Part shown: positions 17,362 through 25,455 of the stretch, piece by piece | How positions within the stretch are numbered: position 1 is the first letter of the stretch | Layout: each line of letters starts with the position of its first letter | Source of the DNA: Lachnospira hominis (ex Liu et al. 2021) | GTDB lineage: Bacteria; Bacillota; Clostridia; Lachnospirales; Lachnospiraceae | Direction: 5' to 3' | NCBI RefSeq assembly: GCF_014287955.1 | Contig: NZ_JACOPD010000002.1 | Coordinates: forward strand, 1 to 64,000 | Length of the DNA stretch: 64,000 nt | Translations under genes and position numbers: made by a program | Notes under the pieces: generated by a model | Databases searched by the model: none | Seen by the model: only the letters and a program-made list of their open reading frames with translations | Told to the model about the DNA's origin: nothing

Positions 17362-17460
17362 ATGATATTTAAAACAATAGACAGTTCTGTTGATAAATAT
17401 CGTAAACAAAAAAGAACTACCATTTATGATAGTTCTTTAGAAGTGGTTAAATTGGTTTAA
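17362..17460 (+). pseudogene. 5' remnant of a second MIFKT (tape-measure-like) gene
   Basis: The frame starts MIFKTIDSSVDKYR. The 28 bases around its ATG match those around the tape-measure ATG at 18129 almost exactly. After about 12 codons the sequence runs straight into the terminator and tail of the neighbouring lipoprotein gene, and the frame closes after 32 codons. It therefore appears to be what is left of a deleted homologous gene, with its hairpin leader intact. Confidence 0.55.
17406..17438 (-). terminator. Terminator of the lipoprotein gene (module 2)
   Basis: AAAGAACTA (17411-17419) pairs with TAGTTCTTT (17430-17438), and a T-run follows on the minus strand. It begins about 22 bp after the lipoprotein stop, beyond the tail repeat. 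Confidence 0.8.
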
Positions 17461-17462
17461 TT
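17447..17462. repeat. 16-bp tail repeat, copy 2
   Basis: TTAAATTGGTTTAATT, identical to 16649-16664. It abuts the stop codon of the lipoprotein gene and, on the plus strand, closes the MIFKT remnant frame. Confidence 0.7.
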
Positions 17463-17955
17463 ATTGTTCTTGTATACCGTTGGATAATTCTTCGTAAATG
17501 TTATTTAATTCTGCATCTAGGTTTGTGAACCATTCTGACGATTTTTTATTCCCATTTGATACAAGAAGTTCTTTTTCTGATAATAAGTATTCAATTTTCA
17601 AATAGTATCCTATGATTTTTGTTTTTACATAACTTTCTTTTATTGCACTTTGATTGCTTATATCTGGCTTGTCATCTTTGTGTGATTGAAGATTTTCTAC
17701 AGAACTAATACATTCTGAATCTGAGAATTCAAAACTTGAAAATGTATTTTTATCTGATTTATCATAATAGTATTGGATAGAAATAAGATATATTTTCAAA
17801 TCATTTGTTAGTTCTTTGCACTCATCATTTATCATAAAGTCATCTGATATAGAAATTGTTTCAAATTTATTTTTTTCTGATTGCTGTTTAGAACATGCAG
17901 TACAAAAAATGACGATTAAACAACATATTATTATATACATTCTTTTATTTTTCAT
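17461..17955 (-). CDS. Hypothetical lipoprotein
   Basis: About 164 residues. The signal sequence MKNKRMYIIICCLIVIFCTAC ends in a lipobox (FCTAC), so the mature protein should be lipid-anchored on the outer face of the membrane. The remaining 140 residues are acidic and helical with no recognised domain. The ATG at 17955 is chosen because GAGGAG lies upstream and it gives a proper signal peptide; an earlier start at 18000 would spoil it. It is divergent from hairpin leader 2 and the tape-measure-like gene, and is followed by a tail repeat and terminator shared with the membrane-protein gene of module 1. Confidence 0.7.
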   Translation of the reverse strand: MKNKRMYIIICCLIVIFCTACSKQQSEKNKFETISISDDFMINDECKELTNDLKIYLISIQYYYDKSDKNTFSSFEFSDSECISSVENLQSHKDDKPDISNQSAIKESYVKTKIIGYYLKIEYLLSEKELLVSNGNKKSSEWFTNLDAELNNIYEELSNGIQEQ

Positions 17956-18020
17956 AATAATTTGAATCTCCTCGTATAAATATTGTTTTAAGTATATCAC
18001 ATAAATTCATAAAATCAAAC

Positions 18021-18115
18021 ACCTAATCCTCAAACAATTAGGTTTATATGGTGACTCAAACACACCATTTTAGAGTTCTTCAAACAAACTCTACGAGATT
18101 CTTCAAACAAATCTC
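18021..18115 (+). repeat. Constant-loop hairpin array 2 (four hairpins)
   Basis: C: ACCTAAT (18021-18027), loop CCTCAAACA, ATTAGGT (18037-18043). D: ATGGTG (18048-18053), loop ACTCAAACA, CACCAT (18063-18068). E: TAGAGTT (18071-18077), loop CTTCAAACA, AACTCTA (18087-18093). F: GAGATT (18095-18100), loop CTTCAAACA, AATCTC (18110-18115). Every loop is exactly 9 nt and ends TCAAACA; every stem is fully paired and different. Gaps between hairpins are 4, 2 and 1 nt. The array ends 13 nt before the ATG at 18129, which has no Shine-Dalgarno sequence. Confidence 0.85.
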
Positions 18116-18128
18116 AACAATCAATAGT

Positions 18129-21100
18129 ATGATATTTAAAACAATGGACAACGAATTAAAGGTATTCGGAAAAACAATACTTACTACGACAGAGCATTTA
18201 AAGAATTTAGAAACAGTAAATGCTACCGTATATAATAAGAATGGTCAGTTTAACCTTCAAGGATTGTCTATTAACACATCACAATCTGTTGGCAATTTCA
18301 CAAAGCTAAACAATGCATTTAAATCATATAATGGTAATTTAACAAAATCTACCCAGTTACAGAATGCATATATTAAAGCTGTTGGAAATCAGAATGGTGC
18401 TTTAGGAAATTATTTAGCAGGTCTAAATGGAGCAAAGGCTTCTATGGGTGGATATATTAAATCGCTTATTGGAGCTAAAGCAGCAACAATTGGATTGCAA
18501 GTTGCTTCTACTCTATTAAATGCTGCGTTATCACTTGGACTATCTTTGGCTCTTTCAGCCATTGTCTCTGGAATAACCCATTTAGTTAATAAAGAAAAAG
18601 AAGCAAGAGAACAAGCTATTGAAAATGCACAGACAGCAAAAGAAGAAGCCGATAATTTAACAGAATTGTTAAATAAGTACAACCAGCTTTCAGAAGAGGT
18701 AAAAACAAATACTGGCGTAAAAGATGATTTATTAGAAACGCAAGGGGAATTATTAGAATCGCTTGGCATTGAACAATCTCAGTTAGATGGATTGATCAAG
18801 AAATATGGAGACTTAAATACGGCAATCAATAAAGTCACTCTTGATTCATTAAATGACGCTCAAGCAGATTTAATGGTTGCGGTTGATGCACGAGAAAAAG
18901 AGTTAATAAATGTTGGGAAAGATTATAAACACTGGTTCTCTCCAATAAATAGAAACTTAATATCGACAGGCGGTGAAGAATCTAAGCAAGCATACGACAT
19001 TTTAGCCAAAGCAGGAGTTATATCACAAGGCTCAGTTGGAACAGGTGGTGGTGTATTTACCCTTGTTGGTGATGATAAGACTGTTGATGGTATATTAGAA
19101 AACTATCAAAAATTGAAAGAAGCTCAAACTGCTTTAAATGAAGCTGTGTCTAATGGCGAAATTTCAAAAGAAGATATGGGTTCTAATCCATTATATAAGG
19201 CTATAAACTCACGTTTAGACGAATTAAAAACAGCGGTCGATGATTATAATTCTGCTATTAAAGATGTAAATGAAAATTCAGCCAATCAAGAAATTATATC
19301 AAATCTTATTGGTAAAGACCTTCCACAAACAGAAGAAGAATTTGAAACATTTAAGCAGAGTCTTATTGATTCAGCACAAGTGAGCAATAATTTCATAGGT
19401 TCTCAAGAAGATATTAAAAATTCTATTATTGATGCACTTGCTGAAATGCCAGAGTTTGAAAAATATTTTGAGGATTTAGCTCAAGCTGAGAGCGATGTTC
19501 AACATGAAACACCGATTTCTCTCGACCTTACATCACAACTCACTGAATCAGATAACAAAGGAACTTCTAAAGCTACTCTCGCCGACCTGCAATCCGAAGC
19601 CGACCTTTTAAAGACAGTCCAAAAAGAAATGTCCGAAACAGGAAAAATCGGCGTATCTTCAATGCAAAGTATTATCAAGCAATATCCAGAAGCAAAAGAA
19701 GCCTTGTCTGAATATATGGCTGGTTTGATTGATGAGCAGGAATTGTTTGCACAATTAGAGCAAGTATATGAGGATGACAAGAATGCTTATGCTGATAAGA
19801 TATATGAACAGATGGAAACAACTACACAGTTTCTTGAAAACATAAGTCGAGACTATCCAGACTTCTTTGATTTTCTTAGTGATTTATATCAGGGTGATTT
19901 AGGGAATTATACAACTGTAGCTGAATTAAAGAAAGAAATTGATACTGCTTTGGTATCAGCGTTAGATAGTTTATGGGCTAATCATTATCAATTAGTTCAA
20001 GATAAAGCTACTGGTTTATATAGTGCTATCATAGATGATCAAGCTATGTTGGATGGAACTATTAGTGAGGAAGAATCTGATAACATATTAAATGGTATTA
20101 GCGATGAAGTTGAACGTGCAAATTCCGCATTGGCTAGACTAAATGAAATAAAGAATAGTTATGTTAATCAAATTTCTGATAATGCTTCTTGGCAGTCACT
20201 CGGCAAAGATTCATCATCATCATCATCTTCCTCTTCAAAAGAGACAGCTCAAGACATCGATTGGATACAACGACTTATAAATAAAATCTCAACAGCATAT
20301 TCACATCTAAAGAATGTCGTATCAGATACAACAACTATATGGCTCAAGCGTAATAATGCCCTTTCTGATTCAATGTCTACTCTTTCATCCGAAATAAATG
20401 CACAGTCACAGGCTTATGAATATTACATAAACGCATTTAATGGTTATGACCTTGATGATTATTATAAGAATCAGATTGCTAATGGTTCAATAAGCATTGA
20501 TGTTATTTATGATGACGACCTTAAAAATGCTATTTCTGATTGTCAGGATTTTTATGATAAGGCACAAGATGCTAAGACTGCTGTTCAGGAACTTGGTATT
20601 GAGTTAAAGGGGCTTGCTAAAAGTAGGTTTGATAATCTTAAATCACAGTATGAAAAACAGATAAACCAGATTACAAAGACTAATGATTTACTTCATAAAG
20701 AAGCTGACATTATAGATACAAAAGGCTGGTTTGCTTCTACTCTGCTTAATAATTCATTTATTGAACAGGAACAGAAGAATCTTGATAAACTCAAGGAAGA
20801 AAGAACAACTCTTGTAAATGCACTTAATTCAGCTATTGATTCTGGTAAAATCGAAGAATATAGCGAAGACTGGTATGATATGCAGTCATCAATAGATGAT
20901 TGTACTTCTTCTATTCTTGATGCAGAAAAAGCACTTATCGAATACGATAATGCTATTCGTCAGATTAATTGGGATGCTTTTGACAGGACTCGTGATGATG
21001 TTGAAGACCTTATCAATGAAACAGATTTCCTTGTTGAGTTGCTTAAAGACGTTGGTATAACTGACGACAACGGTAATATGACAAAAGAAGGTCAGGCTGC

Positions 21101-21680
21101 ACAGGCATTACTTGCACAGAAATATCAATTGTATCTTAATCAGGCAAAGGCTTATAAGGATGAGATTTCTAAAATCAATGAAGATTTGGCAAATGATCCT
21201 TATGATAAGGAATTACTTGACAGAAAACAAGATCTTATTGATAAAGAACAGGAAGCAATTAAATCTGCAATGAGTGAAAAAGACGCTATTAAAGATTTGA
21301 CTAATGATGCTTATACTGATTTTATTGATAAGCTTGGAGATGCTATTGATAAATATAAAGAACTCATGAATACCATGAAGGATGCTTACGATTATGAAAA
21401 ATCTATTCGTGAGAAAACTGAAGCTCTTAATGCTTTGGAAAAACAATATTCTGCTTATCAGGGTGACAATTCAGAGGAAGGCAAGAAAAATATTCAGCAG
21501 CTTAAAGACCAGATTAACAGTGCTAAAGATGATTTGATTCAGGATATCATTGAACAATCAAACGAAAATGCTTCTGATATTGCACAAACTATTACTTCTA
21601 CTGCTGAAAACTATGGTTATAATCTTAGCAAATCCTTATTGTGCAGTGCCAAGAATGTTAATTTTGGAAAATTTAATTAA
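18129..21680 (+). CDS. Orphan phage tail tape-measure-like protein
   Basis: About 1183 residues from the ATG at 18129. An in-frame ATG at 18048 would add 27 residues encoded by the hairpins and is less likely. The N-terminal region resembles phage tape-measure proteins: MIFKTMDN, then long helices, and a glycine/alanine-rich hydrophobic stretch (GLQVASTLLNAALSLGLSLA, near residue 120-140). Long coiled coils follow, split by a serine run near residue 700. Tape-measure proteins set tail length and cross the host membrane. No other tail gene, terminase, capsid or lysin is nearby. The C-terminus ends abruptly in a non-helical sequence (LLCSAKNVNFGKFN), suggesting truncation. It may be a prophage relic or a domesticated protein. 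A terminator follows. Confidence 0.65.
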   Translation: MIFKTMDNELKVFGKTILTTTEHLKNLETVNATVYNKNGQFNLQGLSINTSQSVGNFTKLNNAFKSYNGNLTKSTQLQNAYIKAVGNQNGALGNYLAGLNGAKASMGGYIKSLIGAKAATIGLQVASTLLNAALSLGLSLALSAIVSGITHLVNKEKEAREQAIENAQTAKEEADNLTELLNKYNQLSEEVKTNTGVKDDLLETQGELLESLGIEQSQLDGLIKKYGDLNTAINKVTLDSLNDAQADLMVAVDAREKELINVGKDYKHWFSPINRNLISTGGEESKQAYDILAKAGVISQGSVGTGGGVFTLVGDDKTVDGILENYQKLKEAQTALNEAVSNGEISKEDMGSNPLYKAINSRLDELKTAVDDYNSAIKDVNENSANQEIISNLIGKDLPQTEEEFETFKQSLIDSAQVSNNFIGSQEDIKNSIIDALAEMPEFEKYFEDLAQAESDVQHETPISLDLTSQLTESDNKGTSKATLADLQSEADLLKTVQKEMSETGKIGVSSMQSIIKQYPEAKEALSEYMAGLIDEQELFAQLEQVYEDDKNAYADKIYEQMETTTQFLENISRDYPDFFDFLSDLYQGDLGNYTTVAELKKEIDTALVSALDSLWANHYQLVQDKATGLYSAIIDDQAMLDGTISEEESDNILNGISDEVERANSALARLNEIKNSYVNQISDNASWQSLGKDSSSSSSSSSKETAQDIDWIQRLINKISTAYSHLKNVVSDTTTIWLKRNNALSDSMSTLSSEINAQSQAYEYYINAFNGYDLDDYYKNQIANGSISIDVIYDDDLKNAISDCQDFYDKAQDAKTAVQELGIELKGLAKSRFDNLKSQYEKQINQITKTNDLLHKEADIIDTKGWFASTLLNNSFIEQEQKNLDKLKEERTTLVNALNSAIDSGKIEEYSEDWYDMQSSIDDCTSSILDAEKALIEYDNAIRQINWDAFDRTRDDVEDLINETDFLVELLKDVGITDDNGNMTKEGQAAQALLAQKYQLYLNQAKAYKDEISKINEDLANDPYDKELLDRKQDLIDKEQEAIKSAMSEKDAIKDLTNDAYTDFIDKLGDAIDKYKELMNTMKDAYDYEKSIREKTEALNALEKQYSAYQGDNSEEGKKNIQQLKDQINSAKDDLIQDIIEQSNENASDIAQTITSTAENYGYNLSKSLLCSAKNVNFGKFN

Positions 21681-21687
21681 GATATAC

Positions 21688-21723
21688 ATGAGAAAAGAGA
21701 ACAGCTTTCGCCATTCTCTTTTC
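21688..21723. terminator. Bidirectional terminator
   Basis: AGAAAAGAGAA near 21691-21701 pairs with TTCTCTTTTCT near 21713-21723, with an 11-nt loop. It lies between the convergent tape-measure-like and small membrane-protein genes. Confidence 0.6.
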
Positions 21724-21736
21724 TACAAACTGGAAT

Positions 21737-22054
21737 TTATACCCGGTACTTGTCTCGATTTATAGTCATATCAACCAAATGAAATACAAGTAAGATAATA
21801 AAAAAAACGGAAACTATTATTATTCCTGCACCAAGCTTGATAAAATCAATTATACCGCCAAGACAAAAGAGCATTGCCCATGTCTTAATCCGTTTTCCAG
21901 TAACTCTGCATATTTTCTCTGTATTTAATCCAGTATAATCTCCTGATAAAAACAGCACACTTCTTTCTGTATTCCTTGATTTGATAAAAAATCTTCCAAC
22001 AAAAAAGAGAACAGTTGCCATCAGTAAATCAATAAATATAATTATTATTTTCAT
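21737..22054 (-). CDS. Small membrane protein, DUF3784-like
   Basis: About 105 residues with two or three membrane segments (an N-terminal one, then GIIDFIKLGAGIIIVSVFFI). Between them lies LSGDYTGLNTEKICRVTGKR, similar to the DUF3784 pattern in which a loop with a conserved lysine/cysteine stretch separates two helices. The function of that family is unknown. The ATG at 22054 is chosen because AGAGGTG lies 7 nt upstream. It sits between the island and ssrA and may be an island gene or an ordinary chromosomal one. Confidence 0.65.
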   Translation of the reverse strand: MKIIIIFIDLLMATVLFFVGRFFIKSRNTERSVLFLSGDYTGLNTEKICRVTGKRIKTWAMLFCLGGIIDFIKLGAGIIIVSVFFIILLVFHLVDMTINRDKYRV

Positions 22055-22120
22055 TTTCAACACCTCTAATTCTAAGTTCACAACTTCTGATTTGTTAAAT
22101 TCATATCCGCATTATAGCAT

Positions 22121-22166
22121 AAAAATAACGACACTGTGTATCACTTTCGTAACATACAATGTCGTT
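22121..22166 (-). terminator. Terminator of ssrA
   Basis: AACGACA (22127-22133 as seen on the plus strand) pairs with TGTCGTT (22160-22166), with further TGTAT/ATACA pairing inside. On the minus strand the stem is followed by ATTTTTA. It lies about 85 bp after the mature tmRNA 3' end. Confidence 0.7.
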
Positions 22167-22251
22167 ACTTTTATTTTCTTCGATACACCAAACAAAACAT
22201 ATTCCTGTATACGATAATATCATATACAGAGTTCGACTTGTTCAGCTTTAG

Positions 22252-22596
22252 TGGAGTAGACGGGAGTCGAACCCGTGTCCAAAAGCCCATTCACTGTTCT
22301 TCTACTATTATAGTTGATTGCTTCGGTTTCCCTCATTCCCTCCGGCATAAGAAAATCAACATTCCCATGCTTTCAGTAGCTTCATGATACGCCCACAGTC
22401 TCAAAGCTTTGACTGAGTCGTTTCCTACATGGTCGAAGCCTGGGTCCTAAAGTGTAGGTGCTCTAGGTCAGACTGCTGCCATTAGGCAGCGTAAGCTAAA
22501 TTTTCGTTAGCGTTTATATTTAGATTTGTGATTTGACGCATCACCTGCGAATAGCTTCACCAGCTTCAAAACCCCTGTCGAAACCTTTACTACCCC
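22252..22596 (-). ncRNA. ssrA: tmRNA (transfer-messenger RNA)
   Basis: About 345 nt. The 5' end GGGGTAG (22590-22596) pairs with the acceptor strand CTACTCC (22253-22259), giving a 7-bp stem with one G-U pair. A T-arm with GGTTCGACTCCC lies just inside the 3' end. CCA is not encoded: A at 22252 is the discriminator and CTAA follows. The tag frame at 22482-22511 reads ANENLAYAA and a stop (TAA); its hydrophobic end is the usual signal for ClpXP/FtsH-type proteolysis. tmRNA rescues stalled ribosomes together with SmpB, whose gene lies about 140 bp upstream. Open frames across this locus on the plus strand are artefacts. Confidence 0.95.
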
Positions 22597-22617
22597 TTGT
22601 GGATAGCTGTGAGATAA

Positions 22618-22646
22618 ATACTATCACTGTAAATTTATATTGTCAA
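22618..22646 (-). promoter_or_regulatory. Promoter of ssrA
   Basis: On the minus strand TTGACA (22641-22646) and TAGTAT (22618-22623) are 17 bp apart, close to the sigma-A consensus. The expected start lies about 15 nt upstream of the mature 5' end at 22596, leaving a short leader for RNase P to remove. Confidence 0.85.
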
Positions 22647-22734
22647 CCCCAAACAGGACTAAAAACACCAAATTAAATCAATAGTTTAATTCATAAAATT
22701 CAAATTATATCTTCAGCGGTAGCTTTGAATACAA

Positions 22735-23205
22735 TTATCCCAGATTTCTTACCTTAAAGTCTTTTAAAGCTTCTCTTTGCTGGTCTTTCTTTGCAATAGA
22801 GTCTCTCTTATCATAGAGTTTTTTACCTCTTGCAAGACCAATTTCCATTTTTACACGTCCTTTGCTTAAATATACCTGCAAAGGTACTATTGTAAATCCC
22901 TTCTGTGATGTCTGTCCCTCAAGTTTATTAATCTCAGACTGATGAAGGAGCAGCTTTTTCGGACGAAGCGGGTCTTTATTAAAAATATTTCCTTTTTCAT
23001 AAGGTGTAATATTCATATTAATAACAAAAACCTCACCGTTGATTATCTGTATATATGCCTCTTTTATTGAGCATTTTCCTTGTCTTAAAGACTTAACCTC
23101 AGTACCGTGAAGTACAAGTCCAGCCTCATATTTCTCGTCTATAAAATAGTCATAATAAGCCTTTTTATTATTAGCAATCAGCTTATTTCCACTTGATTCT
23201 TTCAT
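22735..23205 (-). CDS. smpB: SsrA-binding protein SmpB
   Basis: A 156-residue protein with the usual SmpB blocks: NKKAYYDYFIDEKYEAGLVL, HGTEVKSLRQGKCSIKEAYI, and the basic C-terminal tail KKLYDKRDSIAKKDQQRE, which enters the ribosomal mRNA channel. It binds the tRNA-like part of tmRNA and delivers it to stalled ribosomes. The gene is separated from rnr by 9 bp and is followed by ssrA, so the trans-translation genes are together. Confidence 0.97.
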   Translation of the reverse strand: MKESSGNKLIANNKKAYYDYFIDEKYEAGLVLHGTEVKSLRQGKCSIKEAYIQIINGEVFVINMNITPYEKGNIFNKDPLRPKKLLLHQSEINKLEGQTSQKGFTIVPLQVYLSKGRVKMEIGLARGKKLYDKRDSIAKKDQQREALKDFKVRNLG

Positions 23206-23214
23206 ATGATCTCC

Positions 23215-25362
23215 TTATTCTGCCAGTTCAAAATCTATAGTTCTAAGAATCTTATCACAGTTGATAACCTTAACATTAAGTCTCTGACCCAGCTTGAATG
23301 TCCTTCCTGTTGTCTCATTTACCATCTCATAATGATTCTCGTCATAAATATAATATCCGTCACGAAGCGAGGCTACACTAATCATTCCTTCAATTGTATT
23401 CGGAAGTTCTACATATATTCCCCATGCGGTCATTCCGGATACAACACCCTCAAATGTCTCTCCGATATGTTTTTCCATATACTGTACCATTTTCAGCTTA
23501 TCTGTATCTCTTTCTGCATCATCAGCCCTGCGTTCTGTAGCACTTGTCTGCTTTGCGACTTCAGGAAGAATAGCAGCAAAATGCTCACTTCTCTTATCAC
23601 TCATACCACCATGCAGATTTTCTTTAATAATTCTGTGAATCTGTAAATCAGGATATCTTCTGATTGGCGATGTGAAATGACAGTAATACTTGGCAGCAAG
23701 TCCGAAATGACCTACGCACTCCGTTGTATATGATGCTCTTTTCATAGAACGAAGTGTAAGGCGTGCAATTAAATTCTCCTCGTCGCTTCCCTCTATTTTC
23801 CCCAAAAGCTTCTGAAGCTCCTTCGGATGAATCTCATCACCTATTTTTATCGAATATCCAAAATTATTGATAAATGTTCCAAGCCTTCTTATCTTCTCAG
23901 GATCAGGATTTTCATGACTTCGGTAAAGGAATGGTATTTCCTGCCAGAAATAATCTTCTGCCACTGTCTCATTTGCAATAAGCATGAAATCTTCGATAAT
24001 TCTTGTCGCTGTATTTCTGTCATACGGCTTTATTTCCACCGGTTCACCCTTATCGTTAAGCGTAATCTTTGTCTCCGGAAAATCAAAATCAATCGAACCG
24101 CGTTTGAATCTTCTCTGACGCAGTATCAGTGCAAGCTTTTCCATAAGTCTGAACATATCAGCAAAATCTTTATACTCGTTTAAAATTTCTTCATCTTCAT
24201 TTTCAAGAATCTTTTTTACATTTGTATAAGTCATTCTTCTGTCAACATTGATTACAGACTCACATATCTTATGTGAAATCACATTGCCTTTTTCATCAAT
24301 ATCCATAAGACAGCTGAGTGCAAGCCTGTCACAGCCCTGGTTAAGTGAACATATTCCGTTGGACAGCTTATGCGGAAGCATTGGTATAACACGGTCTACA
24401 AGATAGACACTTGTTCCTCTCTTATATGCTTCTTTGTCAAGAGGACTGTATTCTTTTACATAATTGCTCACATCTGCGATGTGAACTCCAAGGCGATAGA
24501 TTCCATTTTCCTCAGATACAGTTATTGCATCATCCAGGTCTTTTGCATCTTCACCATCTATAGTAACTGTCTGCAAATCACGCAAATCAACTCTTCCGGC
24601 ATAATCTTTAGTCGACAGTTCATCAGGAATATCATTTAATGATTTCATTACACTTTCAGGAAATTCCATCGGAAGGTCATATGCTTTTATTATAGACATA
24701 ATATCCGTTCCCGGGTCATTAATATGCCCTATAATCTCCTTTACGCGACCTTCCGGGTTCTTTTTCAATGTACCATAAGAAGTAAGCTCTACAACAACTT
24801 TATGTCCTGTCACGGCCCCCATGGACTTTTCCTGTGGCACAAAAATGTCATAACAGATTTTCTTATTGTCCGGAACAACAAATCCAAATGTTTTACTCTT
24901 CTGGTATGTTCCGACCACCTCTTTTATCTGATGCTCAAGAATCTTGATAATCTTGCCTTCACATCTCTTATCTCCATGTTTTTCTGCTGTTATGGCAACC
25001 ATAACTTTATCCATATGAAATGCTCCGCCATCGTCAGATTCTTTGATAAAAATATCATCTTCCCTGCCTTCGACAACAACAAAACCAAAACCACGGCTTG
25101 TCTTCTGGTATATTCCAATAATAGCTGTATTTTCAGGCTTACTGTATTTGCCTTTTTTTGATACGCCTATTCTGCCCTCTGCTACAAGTGAATCAAGCAC
25201 TGCCTGCAGCTCATGTCTGTCCTCTTTCGGAACCTGCATAAGTATTGCAAGCTCCTTAGTTTTCATTGGTACATAGAGGTCGTTATGCAAAATAAGATCC
25301 TCCAGCATATTTTTTCTGTCTTCAAACACTTTATCATATGTTCTTTTTGATTTATGTCCCAT
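23215..25362 (-). CDS. rnr: Ribonuclease R
   Basis: About 715 residues. The order is an N-terminal helix-turn-helix region, two cold-shock domains, a central RNB exonuclease domain with DGEDAKDLDDAI (magnesium-binding aspartates), and a C-terminal S1 domain. The enzyme is a processive 3'-5' exonuclease that degrades structured RNA and works with tmRNA/SmpB on defective mRNAs. The ATG at 25362 is supported by GGGAGG 7 nt upstream; a longer start at 25443 would lie inside the secG terminator. The smpB gene follows closely. Confidence 0.96.
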   Translation of the reverse strand: MGHKSKRTYDKVFEDRKNMLEDLILHNDLYVPMKTKELAILMQVPKEDRHELQAVLDSLVAEGRIGVSKKGKYSKPENTAIIGIYQKTSRGFGFVVVEGREDDIFIKESDDGGAFHMDKVMVAITAEKHGDKRCEGKIIKILEHQIKEVVGTYQKSKTFGFVVPDNKKICYDIFVPQEKSMGAVTGHKVVVELTSYGTLKKNPEGRVKEIIGHINDPGTDIMSIIKAYDLPMEFPESVMKSLNDIPDELSTKDYAGRVDLRDLQTVTIDGEDAKDLDDAITVSEENGIYRLGVHIADVSNYVKEYSPLDKEAYKRGTSVYLVDRVIPMLPHKLSNGICSLNQGCDRLALSCLMDIDEKGNVISHKICESVINVDRRMTYTNVKKILENEDEEILNEYKDFADMFRLMEKLALILRQRRFKRGSIDFDFPETKITLNDKGEPVEIKPYDRNTATRIIEDFMLIANETVAEDYFWQEIPFLYRSHENPDPEKIRRLGTFINNFGYSIKIGDEIHPKELQKLLGKIEGSDEENLIARLTLRSMKRASYTTECVGHFGLAAKYYCHFTSPIRRYPDLQIHRIIKENLHGGMSDKRSEHFAAILPEVAKQTSATERRADDAERDTDKLKMVQYMEKHIGETFEGVVSGMTAWGIYVELPNTIEGMISVASLRDGYYIYDENHYEMVNETTGRTFKLGQRLNVKVINCDKILRTIDFELAE

Positions 25363-25405
25363 AACAATCCTCCCTGTTTTTGCCGTGATTAACTTGTCGT
25401 CTGCA

Positions 25406-25447
25406 TAAAAAAGGATGCCCTTCAAGCTATCCTTAAAGAGCATCCTT
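25406..25447 (-). terminator. Terminator of secG
   Basis: On the minus strand AAGGATGC (25440-25447) pairs with GCATCCTT (25411-25418) and a T-run follows. It sits between secG and rnr, and its strength may limit read-through into rnr. Confidence 0.8.
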
Positions 25448-25455
25448 ATAACTTT

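Noticed and set aside
17298..18115. A CRISPR array
   Set aside because: The constant part is only a 9-nt hairpin loop, the variable parts are self-complementary stems, spacing is irregular and no cas gene is present.
17298..18115. Translational bypass or short insertions in a coding sequence
   Set aside because: Removing the hairpins does not produce a longer sensible reading frame, and the arrays lie upstream of the MIFKT starts rather than within the gene.
18048..18128. Longer start of the tape-measure-like protein
   Set aside because: The 27 extra residues are encoded entirely by the hairpins, whose loops lie in different phases; the matching region in copy 1 is not in frame.
13855..22251. 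Island integrated at the 3' end of ssrA with flanking att repeats
   Set aside because: ssrA is a common integration site, but I saw no second copy of its 3' end within the island, and no integrase gene is present.
22136..22387. An open frame over the tmRNA locus containing GVDGSRTRVQK
   Set aside because: It is the antisense reading of the tmRNA tRNA-like end, a known artefact in automatic annotation.
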